DNA of 64,000 nucleotides. It comes from Alphaproteobacteria bacterium. GTDB lineage: Bacteria > Pseudomonadota > Alphaproteobacteria > DSM-16000 > Inquilinaceae. Each line of letters starts with the position of its first letter. The first letter of the stretch is position 1. The DNA lies in assembly GCA_028277405.1 (NCBI GenBank), contig JANQGH010000068.1, positions 20,761-84,760 on the forward strand, in the 5' to 3' direction. The notes below the pieces were generated by a model. It had not been told where the DNA came from. It saw only the letters and a program-made list of their open reading frames with translations, and searched no databases. The position numbers were made by a program, and so were the translations under genes. Below, in pieces: positions 35,130-43,172 of this stretch.

Positions 35130-36362
35130 TCAGATGACCTTGTCGGCCTCCAACTGCGCGAGTTCCGCGTCACTCAGTTTCAGTTCGTCCCGATAGATCG
35201 CCTTATTGTGACCGCCGATCTCGTCGGGACCCAGCCAGGCAATCTCGCTTGGCGTCTCTGAAAGCTTCGGCGCGATGCCGGGCACCGCGATGTCGCCGAA
35301 GCGCGGGTCGGGCATTCTCATGACCATGTCGCGGGCCTGAAAGTGGGGGTCCTGGGCGATGTCGTCGATCGCGTAAATCGGGCCGCAGACGACGCCGTGC
35401 CGCTCCAGGCGCTCGGTCAGTTCGGGCATCGAAAACTGGGCGCTCCACTCGGCGATCAGGCCGTCCAGTTGCGTGGCGTTTTCACCGCGCGCCTTGTGAT
35501 CGCTGTACAGCGGATCATCGGCCAGCTCGGGGCGCTCCATGGCCTCGCAAAGACGGCGGAACATGGTGTCGAGGTTGGCGGCGATGACGATGTATTTGCC
35601 CTCGCGCGTCGGAAAGATGTTCGACGGCGACACGTTCGCCAGTCCGGTGCCCGACGGTTTGCGGATGACCCCGAGCTTGTCGTATTCCGGCAAGGTGCTT
35701 TCGAGCATCGAAAAGCAGCTCTCGGTGATCGCCGCATCGATCACCTGCCCCTTGCCGCCACCGCCAGCGTCGCGCCAATAAAGCGCCATGAGAACGCCCT
35801 GGGTCGCAAACAGGCCCGTCAGCGTGTCGCCCAGCGAGATGCCGAAGCGCGGCGGCGGGGTATCGGGAAAGCCGTTGATGTAGCGGATACCGCCCAACGC
35901 CTCGCCGACACTGGCAAAGCCCGGCTTTTCGGCATAGGGGCCGGTCTGGCCGTAGCCCGACACCCGGGCGATGATCAGCCCCGGATTGATCGCGTGCAGG
36001 GCGTCCGGGCCCAGGCCCCACTTCTCCAACGTGCCCGGCTTGAAATTCTCGACCAGCACGTCGGCGGTCTCCAGCAGCCGAAGCACGAGGTCGCGGCCCC
36101 TCGGATCACGCAGGTTCGCCGTGACGCTCTTTTTGTTGCGCGCCAGCACCGGCCACCACAGACACTTGCCCTCGTAGCGGTGATGGCCCCATTCGCGCAT
36201 CGGGTCGCCCTTGCCCGGCGCTTCGACCTTGATGACCTCCGCCCCGAAATCGGCCAGCCGCGAGCCGACAAACGGCCCGGCGAGGAGTTGGCCCATCTCG
36301 ATCACGCGCACGCCGGCCAAGGGCCCGCTGGTGCGACCCTCACTCTCGGCCTGCGTGTTCAT
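35130..36362 (-). CDS. CaiB/BaiF-type CoA transferase (class III)
   Basis: 410 residues. Class III CoA-transferase landmarks: GVRVIEMGQLLAGPFVGSRL, then LADFGAEVIKVEAPGKGDPM, the catalytic Asp region NLRDPRGRDLVLRLLETADV with VENFKPGTLEKWGL, and GISLGDTLTGLFATQGVLMA. It moves CoA between organic acids; the acid pair cannot be read from sequence. It overlaps the upstream hydrolase gene by 4 bases (36359-36362), so the two form an operon, consistent with a small catabolic pathway for an organic acid. Confidence 0.92.
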   Translation of the reverse strand: MNTQAESEGRTSGPLAGVRVIEMGQLLAGPFVGSRLADFGAEVIKVEAPGKGDPMREWGHHRYEGKCLWWPVLARNKKSVTANLRDPRGRDLVLRLLETADVLVENFKPGTLEKWGLGPDALHAINPGLIIARVSGYGQTGPYAEKPGFASVGEALGGIRYINGFPDTPPPRFGISLGDTLTGLFATQGVLMALYWRDAGGGGKGQVIDAAITESCFSMLESTLPEYDKLGVIRKPSGTGLANVSPSNIFPTREGKYIVIAANLDTMFRRLCEAMERPELADDPLYSDHKARGENATQLDGLIAEWSAQFSMPELTERLERHGVVCGPIYAIDDIAQDPHFQARDMVMRMPDPRFGDIAVPGIAPKLSETPSEIAWLGPDEIGGHNKAIYRDELKLSDAELAQLEADKVI

Positions 36363-37186
36363 GCCGACTGCGCCTGTGCGGCATCGACCTCGTGAAGGAA
36401 ATCCAGCAGGACCTTGGCGAACCTGCCCCGCAACTCCCGCCCCGCAATAACGTGCGCCGCGCCTTCCAAGGTTACCTCGCGTGCGCCTGGTATGGCCTTG
36501 GCGATAGGAACGGTCAGGCGCGGACCGGTTACCTGGTCAAGGGGGCAGTGCACGATCAGGGTCGGCGCGGAGACGCTGGGCAGCCGGTCGAGCGTGTCAT
36601 GCGCCAGGCAGGCATCGATCAGCCGGCTATGGGCCTCGAACCGGCCGTTGACCTCGCGCCACGGGCCCTGCGGTCCTAGAACGCGGTCCCGGTTCGCCAG
36701 GTAGAACTCCGGCTCCAGCGACAGCACGCATACCAGCTTCTGAAACGCCTCCCAGCCCATATCCCGATGGACGCTGCGGAGCATTTCGATCTGGTCGGTG
36801 AAGAAGGTGTCGGGCCGCGCCCAGGCCGCCAGGTTGGTCATGCTGCGCACCAGGTCCGGCCGGTTGATCGCCAGCTCCTGGCTGATGCATGCGCCCATGC
36901 CGACCAGGCCGATCAGGTGCACATCGGTAAGGCCCAGATGCTCCAACAACCCGGCCGCATCATCGGCGTAGAGGCGCATGCTGGGGGTGACAGTCAGGTC
37001 GTCGTCGGACTCGCCGATCCCGCGATGATCGAAGATCACGACCTGATAGTGATCTGTAAGGCCGCGCGGCAGGTGATAGTGCGCGCCATGGCAGTACGTG
37101 CCCCAGCCCCCCATCAGCAGCAGCGGCGGACCCTCACCATGGATCTCGTAGTACATCTGGTGGTTGTTGATCGTCGCGATCGGCAT
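36359..37186 (-). CDS. Alpha/beta hydrolase-fold protein lacking the nucleophile serine
   Basis: 275 residues from the ATG at 37186, with AGGGAAG upstream. The fold is typical: PPLLLMGGWGTYCHGA, VIFDHRGIGESDDD, an acid in VHCPLDQVTGP and His in EGAAHVIAG. At the nucleophile elbow, relatives have GxSMGACIxQE; here it reads GLVGMGACISQE, so Ser is Gly (codon ggc). The usual Ser mechanism is therefore not available, unless the sequence has an error. It is first in an operon with the CoA transferase. Two operator-like palindromes lie upstream at 37282 and 37474. Confidence 0.85.
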   Translation of the reverse strand: MPIATINNHQMYYEIHGEGPPLLLMGGWGTYCHGAHYHLPRGLTDHYQVVIFDHRGIGESDDDLTVTPSMRLYADDAAGLLEHLGLTDVHLIGLVGMGACISQELAINRPDLVRSMTNLAAWARPDTFFTDQIEMLRSVHRDMGWEAFQKLVCVLSLEPEFYLANRDRVLGPQGPWREVNGRFEAHSRLIDACLAHDTLDRLPSVSAPTLIVHCPLDQVTGPRLTVPIAKAIPGAREVTLEGAAHVIAGRELRGRFAKVLLDFLHEVDAAQAQSA

Positions 37187-37281
37187 GATTGGCTTCCCTG
37201 ACGCTGCACCTGGTTCGGGATGATCGGAGCACCTGTTCGACGGCGGCGTGGCCATCTGGTTTGCGCACTGATCTATGGTAA

Positions 37282-37294
37282 AACGTATACAATA
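37282..37294. promoter_or_regulatory. Operator-like palindrome, site 1
   Basis: aacgtatacaata (reverse complement tattgtatacgtt) has the core gtatac with TTGT on one side, as in sites of FCD-type GntR proteins. It lies 96 bases upstream of the hydrolase ATG at 37186, in the divergent control region. A second site with the same TTGTATACG core is at 37474-37486. Confidence 0.5.
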
Positions 37295-37473
37295 TGGAGC
37301 ATCTCTAAACCAGTTTGGCAAGCCAAAACTCGCTGCCAAACGACAGCACAGCGTGATCAAAACATGACGATAAATATTTATAAAGATTGAGTGATTTCTG
37401 GACTTTGGCAAGCCATCGAGCGGCCGGCCGCGTTTGCAGGCGCTGGCGCAAGGCGGCGCTCATTCCTGCTTGG

Positions 37474-37486
37474 TTTGTATACGATA
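37474..37486. promoter_or_regulatory. Operator-like palindrome, site 2
   Basis: tttgtatacgata shares the core ttgtatacg with the site at 37282 in opposite orientation, 190 bases away. It lies upstream of the carboxymuconolactone decarboxylase gene. The pair could allow one regulator to control both divergent units, possibly by looping. Regulator unknown. Confidence 0.5.
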
Positions 37487-37602
37487 TAGAGCCATTCCAT
37501 CAAGAGAACCTGAGCAAACTGCGCGACGTGGTGTCACAAGCGGTAGCGCTGAATCGTCCTTAAGGTCGAATGCACAACTCACCAATCACGAAAGATGCCA
37601 CC

Positions 37603-38034
37603 ATGGACAACACCAAAGCCGTGAACAACGAACGCGAGATCCCCGATGTGCTCACCGCATTGGCTGGCATCCAAAAGGTCATGGACGGCCATGGTCTCGA
37701 CCGGACCATCCATCATCTGGTGCAGTTGCGGGCCTCGCAGATCAACCGCTGCGGCTATTGCGTCAGGATGCATACGCGCGAGGCCCGGGAGGATGGCGAG
37801 ACCAACGAACGACTGGACCGGGTGATCGTCTGGGATTACGGCAACGACTTCAGCGAAGCGGAAAAGGCGGCGCTGGCCTGGACCGAGGCGCTGACGACGC
37901 TTGATCCGCACATCGATCGGGGCGCTCTGCGTGCGCGATTGCGGCAAAGCTTCTCCGAAGAGCAAATCGCCGCCCTCACCGCCACGATCGCCATGATCAA
38001 TTTGTGGAACCGCATCGCTATCTCGGGGCACTGA
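37603..38034 (+). CDS. Carboxymuconolactone decarboxylase / AhpD-family protein
   Basis: 143 residues from the ATG at 37603; an ATG at 37570 would add 11. The AhpD core is helical with the redox motif C-x-x-C followed by His (RCGYCVRMHTREAR), which in this family supports peroxidase/disulfide activity. The C-terminal part (SEEQIAALTATIAMINLWNR) is standard. It sits 5 bases before an ECF41 sigma factor gene. In ECF41 systems carboxymuconolactone decarboxylase genes are well-known neighbours and targets, so the pairing is expected. Confidence 0.9.
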   Translation: MDNTKAVNNEREIPDVLTALAGIQKVMDGHGLDRTIHHLVQLRASQINRCGYCVRMHTREAREDGETNERLDRVIVWDYGNDFSEAEKAALAWTEALTTLDPHIDRGALRARLRQSFSEEQIAALTATIAMINLWNRIAISGH

Positions 38035-38039
38035 CAAGC

Positions 38040-38924
38040 ATGCATCGCGATTACGGCCGGGCGTTCGAAAACGCCCGGCCTACGCTCATGGGTCTGGCCT
38101 ATCGCATGCTCGGGTCCCGCGCGGATGCCGAGGATGCGGTACAGGATACGTTCGAAAGGTGGGCAAGCGCGGACCGGGCGCTGATCGAAAACGAAGCGGC
38201 CTGGCTGACGGCCACCTGCACGCGGCGCTGCCTCGACATGCTGCGCGCCGCCCACCGCAAACGGGTCGACTATGTCGGTGCCTGGTTGCCCGAGCCGATC
38301 CAGACGCCGGTCGAAAGCGAGGTGCAGGACAAGCTGGACCTGTCCGCATCGCTGACCACGGCGTTCCTGCTGATGCTGGAGCGGCTGACGCCGAAGGAGC
38401 GGGCGGCCTACATTCTGCACGATGTCTTCGACGTACCGTATGGCCAGATCGCCTCGACCCTCGATATCCGCGAAGAGGCCTGCCGCAAGTTGGTTTCCCG
38501 CGCAAAGGCCAGCATTGGCCAGGCGAAAGTTCGACATGCAACGCCGGTGGAGCGGCAGAATCAGCTTCTCGCCGCCTTCAGGGCCGCGATTGCGGGCGGA
38601 AACACGGCTCAACTGACCGCGCTTCTGTCCGAGGATGTCAGGCTCAGCACCGATGGCGGCGGCAAGGTGCCGGCGGTCCTGGAGACGCTGCACGGCAAAT
38701 CCGACGTGCTGGCGTTTGTTTCCGACCGCTTGCAGAGCTATTGGGCCAGGTTCGAGTGGCTTGGGGCCGACCTCAACGGCACAAGGGGCATGATCGTAAG
38801 GGGTCAGGGCGAGACTCACGCCACCGTGTCCTTTGGCTACGACGATGCCGACCGCGTAACCGACATCTACATCGTACGCAACCCGGACAAGCTGGCCCAT
38901 CTAAGCGAGATGACGATCCACTGA
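38040..38924 (+). CDS. ECF41-family RNA polymerase sigma factor with SnoaL-like C-terminal domain
   Basis: 294 residues from the ATG at 38040. Region sigma-2 is FENARPTLMGLAYRMLGSRA followed by DAEDAVQDTF; sigma-4 is LTPKERAAYILHDVFDVPYG. Between and after them are the ECF41 hallmarks: WLPEP linker, DGGGK and the C-terminal NPDKL. The extra 100-residue SnoaL-like domain takes the place of an anti-sigma factor and tunes activity in this group. It likely directs transcription of the adjacent decarboxylase gene. No separate anti-sigma gene is present, as expected. Confidence 0.94.
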   Translation: MHRDYGRAFENARPTLMGLAYRMLGSRADAEDAVQDTFERWASADRALIENEAAWLTATCTRRCLDMLRAAHRKRVDYVGAWLPEPIQTPVESEVQDKLDLSASLTTAFLLMLERLTPKERAAYILHDVFDVPYGQIASTLDIREEACRKLVSRAKASIGQAKVRHATPVERQNQLLAAFRAAIAGGNTAQLTALLSEDVRLSTDGGGKVPAVLETLHGKSDVLAFVSDRLQSYWARFEWLGADLNGTRGMIVRGQGETHATVSFGYDDADRVTDIYIVRNPDKLAHLSEMTIH

Positions 38925-38935
38925 GGCGCCCGGCG

Positions 38936-41341
38936 CTACCGCTCCAAACCGTCGGTTTCGATCAGGCGGCCATCGTTCAGCCGGGCCGATAGAATGCCGC
39001 GGCCGCTGATCGAAAGATGACTGTCGTGGTAACTTAACCGTCCGGTCTCGCCGTCCAGCTCCACGGCGCGGACGATCACGTCGTCCGTATCCTCCGCGGC
39101 CTTGATGGCCGTGATCGCCGTGGCCTCGTCGGCAGTCAGAGCAAGCCAGGCGCCGGCGTGATCGGCGGTTCCGTGACGGGCGACATGGGTGGTGACGATC
39201 GGTGGCTTGGTCAGGTTGTCCGCCATGATCTGGGCCTGGCGGCGCGATACCTGGCGATCACCGTAAAGCCGCAGCGTGAAGCTCTGCGGCCCTTGGTCCA
39301 TGTAGCGCAGATGGGCGTCGTCGCGAAGTTCGATCGGGTCGTGATGGGCGAAGACGGGTGAGCGCACGACGGTGATGAAGAGCGTGCCGTCCTTTGCCGC
39401 GTAGGAGTATTTGGCGTCGTTGGCGATGACCACGGTCTGGTCAGGGCCGACGGCCCGTACCCAGCGCAGGCCGGGCACCTCGTGACCGACATCGGGTCGG
39501 GCCTGCCAGCCGGCGGGGACTTCGTACTCGAAGCTGTCGGCTGCTAGCGGATAGGCAAGACGGAACAGCTTGCCCTTCTCCCGCCAGTCCAAGCTCACGC
39601 GCAGTTCCACCGGCAAGTCCGCATCGACCGGCAACACGATCACCGTTGTCATGGTGGTCGGGCCACGACTGGCCGTAACCTCGATGGTCTTTTGAACGGG
39701 GCCGTCCTCGATCAGGCTGACATGGTCTAGCGCCAGGTTGTCGCCTTGGTAAGGAAAGCTGTGCGTACCGTGGCCCCAGGTATCGGTGCCGTCGTCCACA
39801 ATCAGGCCGCGATGGGCGGGGCCCGCAAACAGGTCGAGGCCCGTGCGCTTGTTGACCAGGCTGGCGATGGCGCCCGTTGCCGGGTCGAGCCCGAGCCGGT
39901 AGCCGCCGGTCTCGAACTCTCGCGCCTCGACCCGGCTGCCGAACACCATGCCGGGGGTCGCGGCACCCGCTTGGTCGACGGTGAAACGGAAAACCCGATA
40001 GCCGAAAGCCGGTATCCGCGCCCGAAATGCCAGGCGCTGCAGCCCCGGCGTCTTGCCGTACGGGTCGATGTATTGCAGGGGCACGACCCGGTCCTGATCG
40101 TCCCGCAAGGTGCGCGGCGAGACGACATCCTTGTCGACCCAGGGTTCGGCCTCGATCAGACCGTCGAACTCCGCACCGTTCAGGTTGATGACGACGAACG
40201 TGCCATCCGTCGGATCCCTTGGCGGGGCGATCAGGCTGGCTAACCGGCGGACCGCCGCGTTAAGGGCAATCTCGGTGTCCGCAATCACGGAGGACAGCTC
40301 GAAAACCGAGTCCTCGCAGGCCGTGTGCAGGCTGGTGCCGCCCAGCGTGTCGTGAAACTGGTTGAACAGCAGCCGGCGCCACATCTGCTCGAACGCCTGG
40401 CGCGGATACTCCGCTCCGGCCTGCACCATTGCCAAGGTGGCGGCGGCCTCCGCCTGTTCCAGGATCGACTCCGCCCGTCGGTTCAACTGCTTGAGATCGC
40501 TGGCGACCGCATAGCAGCCGACGGCGTGGAACTGCAGTTCACCGTCCACTTTGGGCAGTTCCTCCGACGCGGTCTCGGCGAAGAAGCGATTGGGGTCGGA
40601 GTATTTCAGGGGTTCGCCGGCAGCGATACGACCGTCGATTTCGCGGAGTTCCGCCTTGGTCGGCGCGCCGCCATGGTTCCCGACGCCGAAAAAGGCCATG
40701 TAGGAATGGCCCGCCTCGGCGCTCAGTGCGTAGTGCAGCGGGATCTTCTCCGGCACCTGCATGTTGCGCTTCGACGTGTTGTAGGCGCCCTGGATGCGAA
40801 AGGCGGTGACCGCCGATCCGTCGGGGGAGGCCCAGACGAACAGCTCTTGCGGCAGATCCATCTCGTCTTCCGCCGGCCGGCTGAAGACGTATTTCGACGA
40901 GCCCGTGTGCCGCAACAGCATCGGGAACGTCCCGGCATGACCGAAACTGTCGACATTGTAGCCGACATCGACATCGACGCCGAAGCGGGACTGGAAGTAG
41001 CGCTTGCCGTAAAGCGCCTGTCGGATCACGGATTCGCCGGAAGGGATGTTGCAGTCCGGCTGGATCCACCAGCCGTTGACGATGACCCAGCGGCCCTCGG
41101 CGACGAAATGCCGGATGCGGTCGAACAGGGCGGGATCGAGTTCTTCGATCCAGAGATAGATTTGCGCCTCGCCCTTGGTGAAAATGAAGTCGTCACTTTC
41201 CTCCAACCGGTCGATGGCCGCCCAGCAGGTGCTGATCGCCTCCGCGCAGCCTTCCTGCCAGCGCCAGAGCCAGACCGGGTCCAGATGGGCGTTGCCGATC
41301 ATGTGCAGCATCGGCGTGACTGGCGACGGTCCTTCAGGCAC
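38936..41341 (-). CDS. Glycoside hydrolase family 38 alpha-mannosidase
   Basis: 801 residues. GH38 landmarks: zinc ligands in IGNAHLDPVWLWRWQE, the nucleophile Asp in YNVDSFGHAGTFP, and the later HDTLGGTS zinc His with NQF before it. The C-terminal half is the beta-rich GH38 domain. No signal peptide, so it works in the cytoplasm on an imported alpha-mannoside. Some GH38 enzymes (MngB) cleave mannosylglycerate. It lies 38 bases downstream of a GntR gene and belongs to a unit with a DapA-family lyase, divergent from a TRAP transporter. Confidence 0.92.
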   Translation of the reverse strand: MPEGPSPVTPMLHMIGNAHLDPVWLWRWQEGCAEAISTCWAAIDRLEESDDFIFTKGEAQIYLWIEELDPALFDRIRHFVAEGRWVIVNGWWIQPDCNIPSGESVIRQALYGKRYFQSRFGVDVDVGYNVDSFGHAGTFPMLLRHTGSSKYVFSRPAEDEMDLPQELFVWASPDGSAVTAFRIQGAYNTSKRNMQVPEKIPLHYALSAEAGHSYMAFFGVGNHGGAPTKAELREIDGRIAAGEPLKYSDPNRFFAETASEELPKVDGELQFHAVGCYAVASDLKQLNRRAESILEQAEAAATLAMVQAGAEYPRQAFEQMWRRLLFNQFHDTLGGTSLHTACEDSVFELSSVIADTEIALNAAVRRLASLIAPPRDPTDGTFVVINLNGAEFDGLIEAEPWVDKDVVSPRTLRDDQDRVVPLQYIDPYGKTPGLQRLAFRARIPAFGYRVFRFTVDQAGAATPGMVFGSRVEAREFETGGYRLGLDPATGAIASLVNKRTGLDLFAGPAHRGLIVDDGTDTWGHGTHSFPYQGDNLALDHVSLIEDGPVQKTIEVTASRGPTTMTTVIVLPVDADLPVELRVSLDWREKGKLFRLAYPLAADSFEYEVPAGWQARPDVGHEVPGLRWVRAVGPDQTVVIANDAKYSYAAKDGTLFITVVRSPVFAHHDPIELRDDAHLRYMDQGPQSFTLRLYGDRQVSRRQAQIMADNLTKPPIVTTHVARHGTADHAGAWLALTADEATAITAIKAAEDTDDVIVRAVELDGETGRLSYHDSHLSISGRGILSARLNDGRLIETDGLER

Positions 41342-41379
41342 TCAAATCCTCCGTTCGTGGCTCGGGCTGTCCGTGTCGA

Positions 41380-42057
41380 TCAGAATGAAACGGCGCGTTC
41401 GCGGGCGTTGCGAATGTGATGGTCCATGGCCTCGACCGCGCCGGCGGTATCGCGCGCCAGCATGGCGTCGATGATGGCGAGATGGTCGCCGAAAGCCGCC
41501 GGCAGGATCTCCGGGTTCAGCAGGATGCGATCGAGCTTGATCAGGCGGATTCGGATCGCGTTGATGCTGTAGGCACGGACCAGCAGCTCGTTGCCGGTGG
41601 CCTCGATCAGCAGGTCGTGGAAGCCGCTGTCGATGGTCTGGCCCTCGGCCAGGATCTCCGGCGTGGCATCCTTCCTGGTCCGGTCCATGATGTCGACATG
41701 CAAGGCGCGTTGGCGCGTCAGCTCGTCGTCCGGCATCCGGCGCACGGCGGTGATCACGGCCTCGCGCTCGTAGGCGGCGCGCATCTGAAAGGCGTCGCGG
41801 ATCATCGGCAGATCGATCGCCGTGATCTGGATACCCCGCTGTGGCAGGACGGTCAGCAGCCCTTCGGTTTCAAGCCGGGGCAAGAGCTCACGCAGGGCGC
41901 CGATCGAAACACCCAGGATGCCCACCATCTGGCGCTGTGAGACCAATTGGCCGGGGCGCAGTCGGCCACTAAGCAGAGCCTGCTGAAAGCCCTCATAGGC
42001 CGCCTGTTTGACGGACGCGCCGGCAACTGGCCGGGCCGCTGCGGGCGGGCTTGCCAC
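41380..42057 (-). CDS. GntR-family transcriptional regulator, FCD type
   Basis: 225 residues from the GTG at 42057, 4 bases after the upstream lyase stop; a longer frame to 42180 would overlap that gene. The winged helix is VKQAAYEGFQQALLSGRLRP, then GQLVSQRQMVGILGVSIGAL, RELLPRLETEGLL. The FCD domain follows (MIRDAFQMRAAYEREAVITA, and the metal-site-like HDLLIEATGN, HLAIIDAM, MDHHI histidines). It is probably an autoregulated repressor of the sugar-acid module, binding the repeats at 43010-43046. Confidence 0.91.
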   Translation of the reverse strand: MASPPAAARPVAGASVKQAAYEGFQQALLSGRLRPGQLVSQRQMVGILGVSIGALRELLPRLETEGLLTVLPQRGIQITAIDLPMIRDAFQMRAAYEREAVITAVRRMPDDELTRQRALHVDIMDRTRKDATPEILAEGQTIDSGFHDLLIEATGNELLVRAYSINAIRIRLIKLDRILLNPEILPAAFGDHLAIIDAMLARDTAGAVEAMDHHIRNARERAVSF

Positions 42058-42061
42058 GAGG

Positions 42062-42979
42062 TCAGGCCGCCGCCACGCCCGGCCCAGGGCCCGCAGCGGC
42101 AAGTGCGTGTTCGACCTCATCCAGGCGCGCGTTGCTCGACGGCAAAAGCGGTGGCATGACGCGCCGCCAGCTTGGGTCATCGGTGGCGCGGGCCAGAATG
42201 CCTTTCATGACCGCAACGCCGTCTTCATGGTCGACCGCGTCGATCCGGGCCTTGGCGAGCCGGATCAGCCTTGGCGCATCCTCGCCTTCCGGCGAGCGGC
42301 AAAGGGCGGCCAAGTCGGGCGCGAACAGGTTCGGCAAGCCGCCGATCAGCCCGGCACCGCCGGCCGCCAGCAGGTCCGGCAAGACCCTGTCGTCGCCCGT
42401 GAAGATCGCGAGATCGGGAAAGGTCCGGGCCAGCATCACGCCGGAATCCCGATCGCCCGTCGAGTCCTTGACCCCGACGATCCGCGCGCCGCAGCGATCG
42501 ACAAGATGGCGGATCAGACCCGGCGTGATCGGGACCCGGCTGCGATCCGGTATGTGATAGAGAATGATGGGAAGGCTCGGGGCCGTTGCCCTCGTCAGTA
42601 CCGCCTCGTAGAAGGCTGCAATGCCCGCCTCGTGGGCGGCATAATAGTAGGGCGGCAAGACCAGCGCCGCGCGGCAGCCCAGATCAGCGGTCGCATCCAA
42701 CATGCGAACGGCGCCGTCGATGGTCGAGCCGATCACGGCCGGGATCAGGCGATCCATGGCGACAGCGCCGCCAGCGGCCATCGCCCGCAGCGCTGCGATC
42801 TTCTGCCGGGGCGAAAAAGAGGCCCCCTCACCCGTCGTACCGAACACCGAGACGAAATCGCAGCCCTGGTCGAGCAGGCCGGCACTATGGGCACCGAGGC
42901 GATCCGCATCGATCTCCAGCCCTTCCGTGACCGGCGTTAGTGAGGCGGCGATGACACCGCGAAGATCCGTATCGCGCAC
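42062..42979 (-). CDS. DapA/NAL-family class I aldolase or lyase
   Basis: 305 residues. Dihydrodipicolinate synthase family motifs: GTTGEGASFS near residue 45 (pyruvate-carboxylate binding), the Tyr in ILYHIPDRS and the Schiff-base Lys in IVGVKDSTGD. The family includes dihydrodipicolinate synthase, N-acetylneuraminate lyase and keto-sugar-acid aldolases or dehydratases. Neighbours (TRAP transporter, GntR, mannosidase) favour a catabolic sugar-acid enzyme over lysine synthesis. It is first in the minus-strand unit and starts within 65 bases of the repeats in the divergent control region. Confidence 0.9.
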   Translation of the reverse strand: MRDTDLRGVIAASLTPVTEGLEIDADRLGAHSAGLLDQGCDFVSVFGTTGEGASFSPRQKIAALRAMAAGGAVAMDRLIPAVIGSTIDGAVRMLDATADLGCRAALVLPPYYYAAHEAGIAAFYEAVLTRATAPSLPIILYHIPDRSRVPITPGLIRHLVDRCGARIVGVKDSTGDRDSGVMLARTFPDLAIFTGDDRVLPDLLAAGGAGLIGGLPNLFAPDLAALCRSPEGEDAPRLIRLAKARIDAVDHEDGVAVMKGILARATDDPSWRRVMPPLLPSSNARLDEVEHALAAAGPGPGVAAA

Positions 42980-43009
42980 GCTGACATTCTCCCAGGCTGC
43001 GGTGTCATC

Positions 43010-43046
43010 GTAAACTGATACAATCAGTCATACAATCAATGTTTAC
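43010..43046. promoter_or_regulatory. Repeat-rich operator region of the TRAP/lyase divergon
   Basis: The region contains gtaaac (43010) and its inverted partner gtttac (43041), the inverted repeat actga-n5-tcagt (43014-43028), and a direct repeat of ataca-atca at 43018 and 43030, which on the other strand reads TTGTATCAG and TTGTATGAC. The second resembles the FCD-type GntR pattern and the site at 20293. Located between divergent genes at 42979 and 43173, it is a strong candidate binding region for the GntR protein at 41380-42057. Confidence 0.6.
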
Positions 43047-43172
43047 ATCAGCGTGCGATTGCTGCACAGTCCAGCCATGGCAATTCGCGCGGTCACGTTG
43101 GCCCGGGTTGGATCGTGGCGACAAGATCGCGGTGGTTGCCGGCCAAACGACACGCCTAGGGAGGAACCAAAC

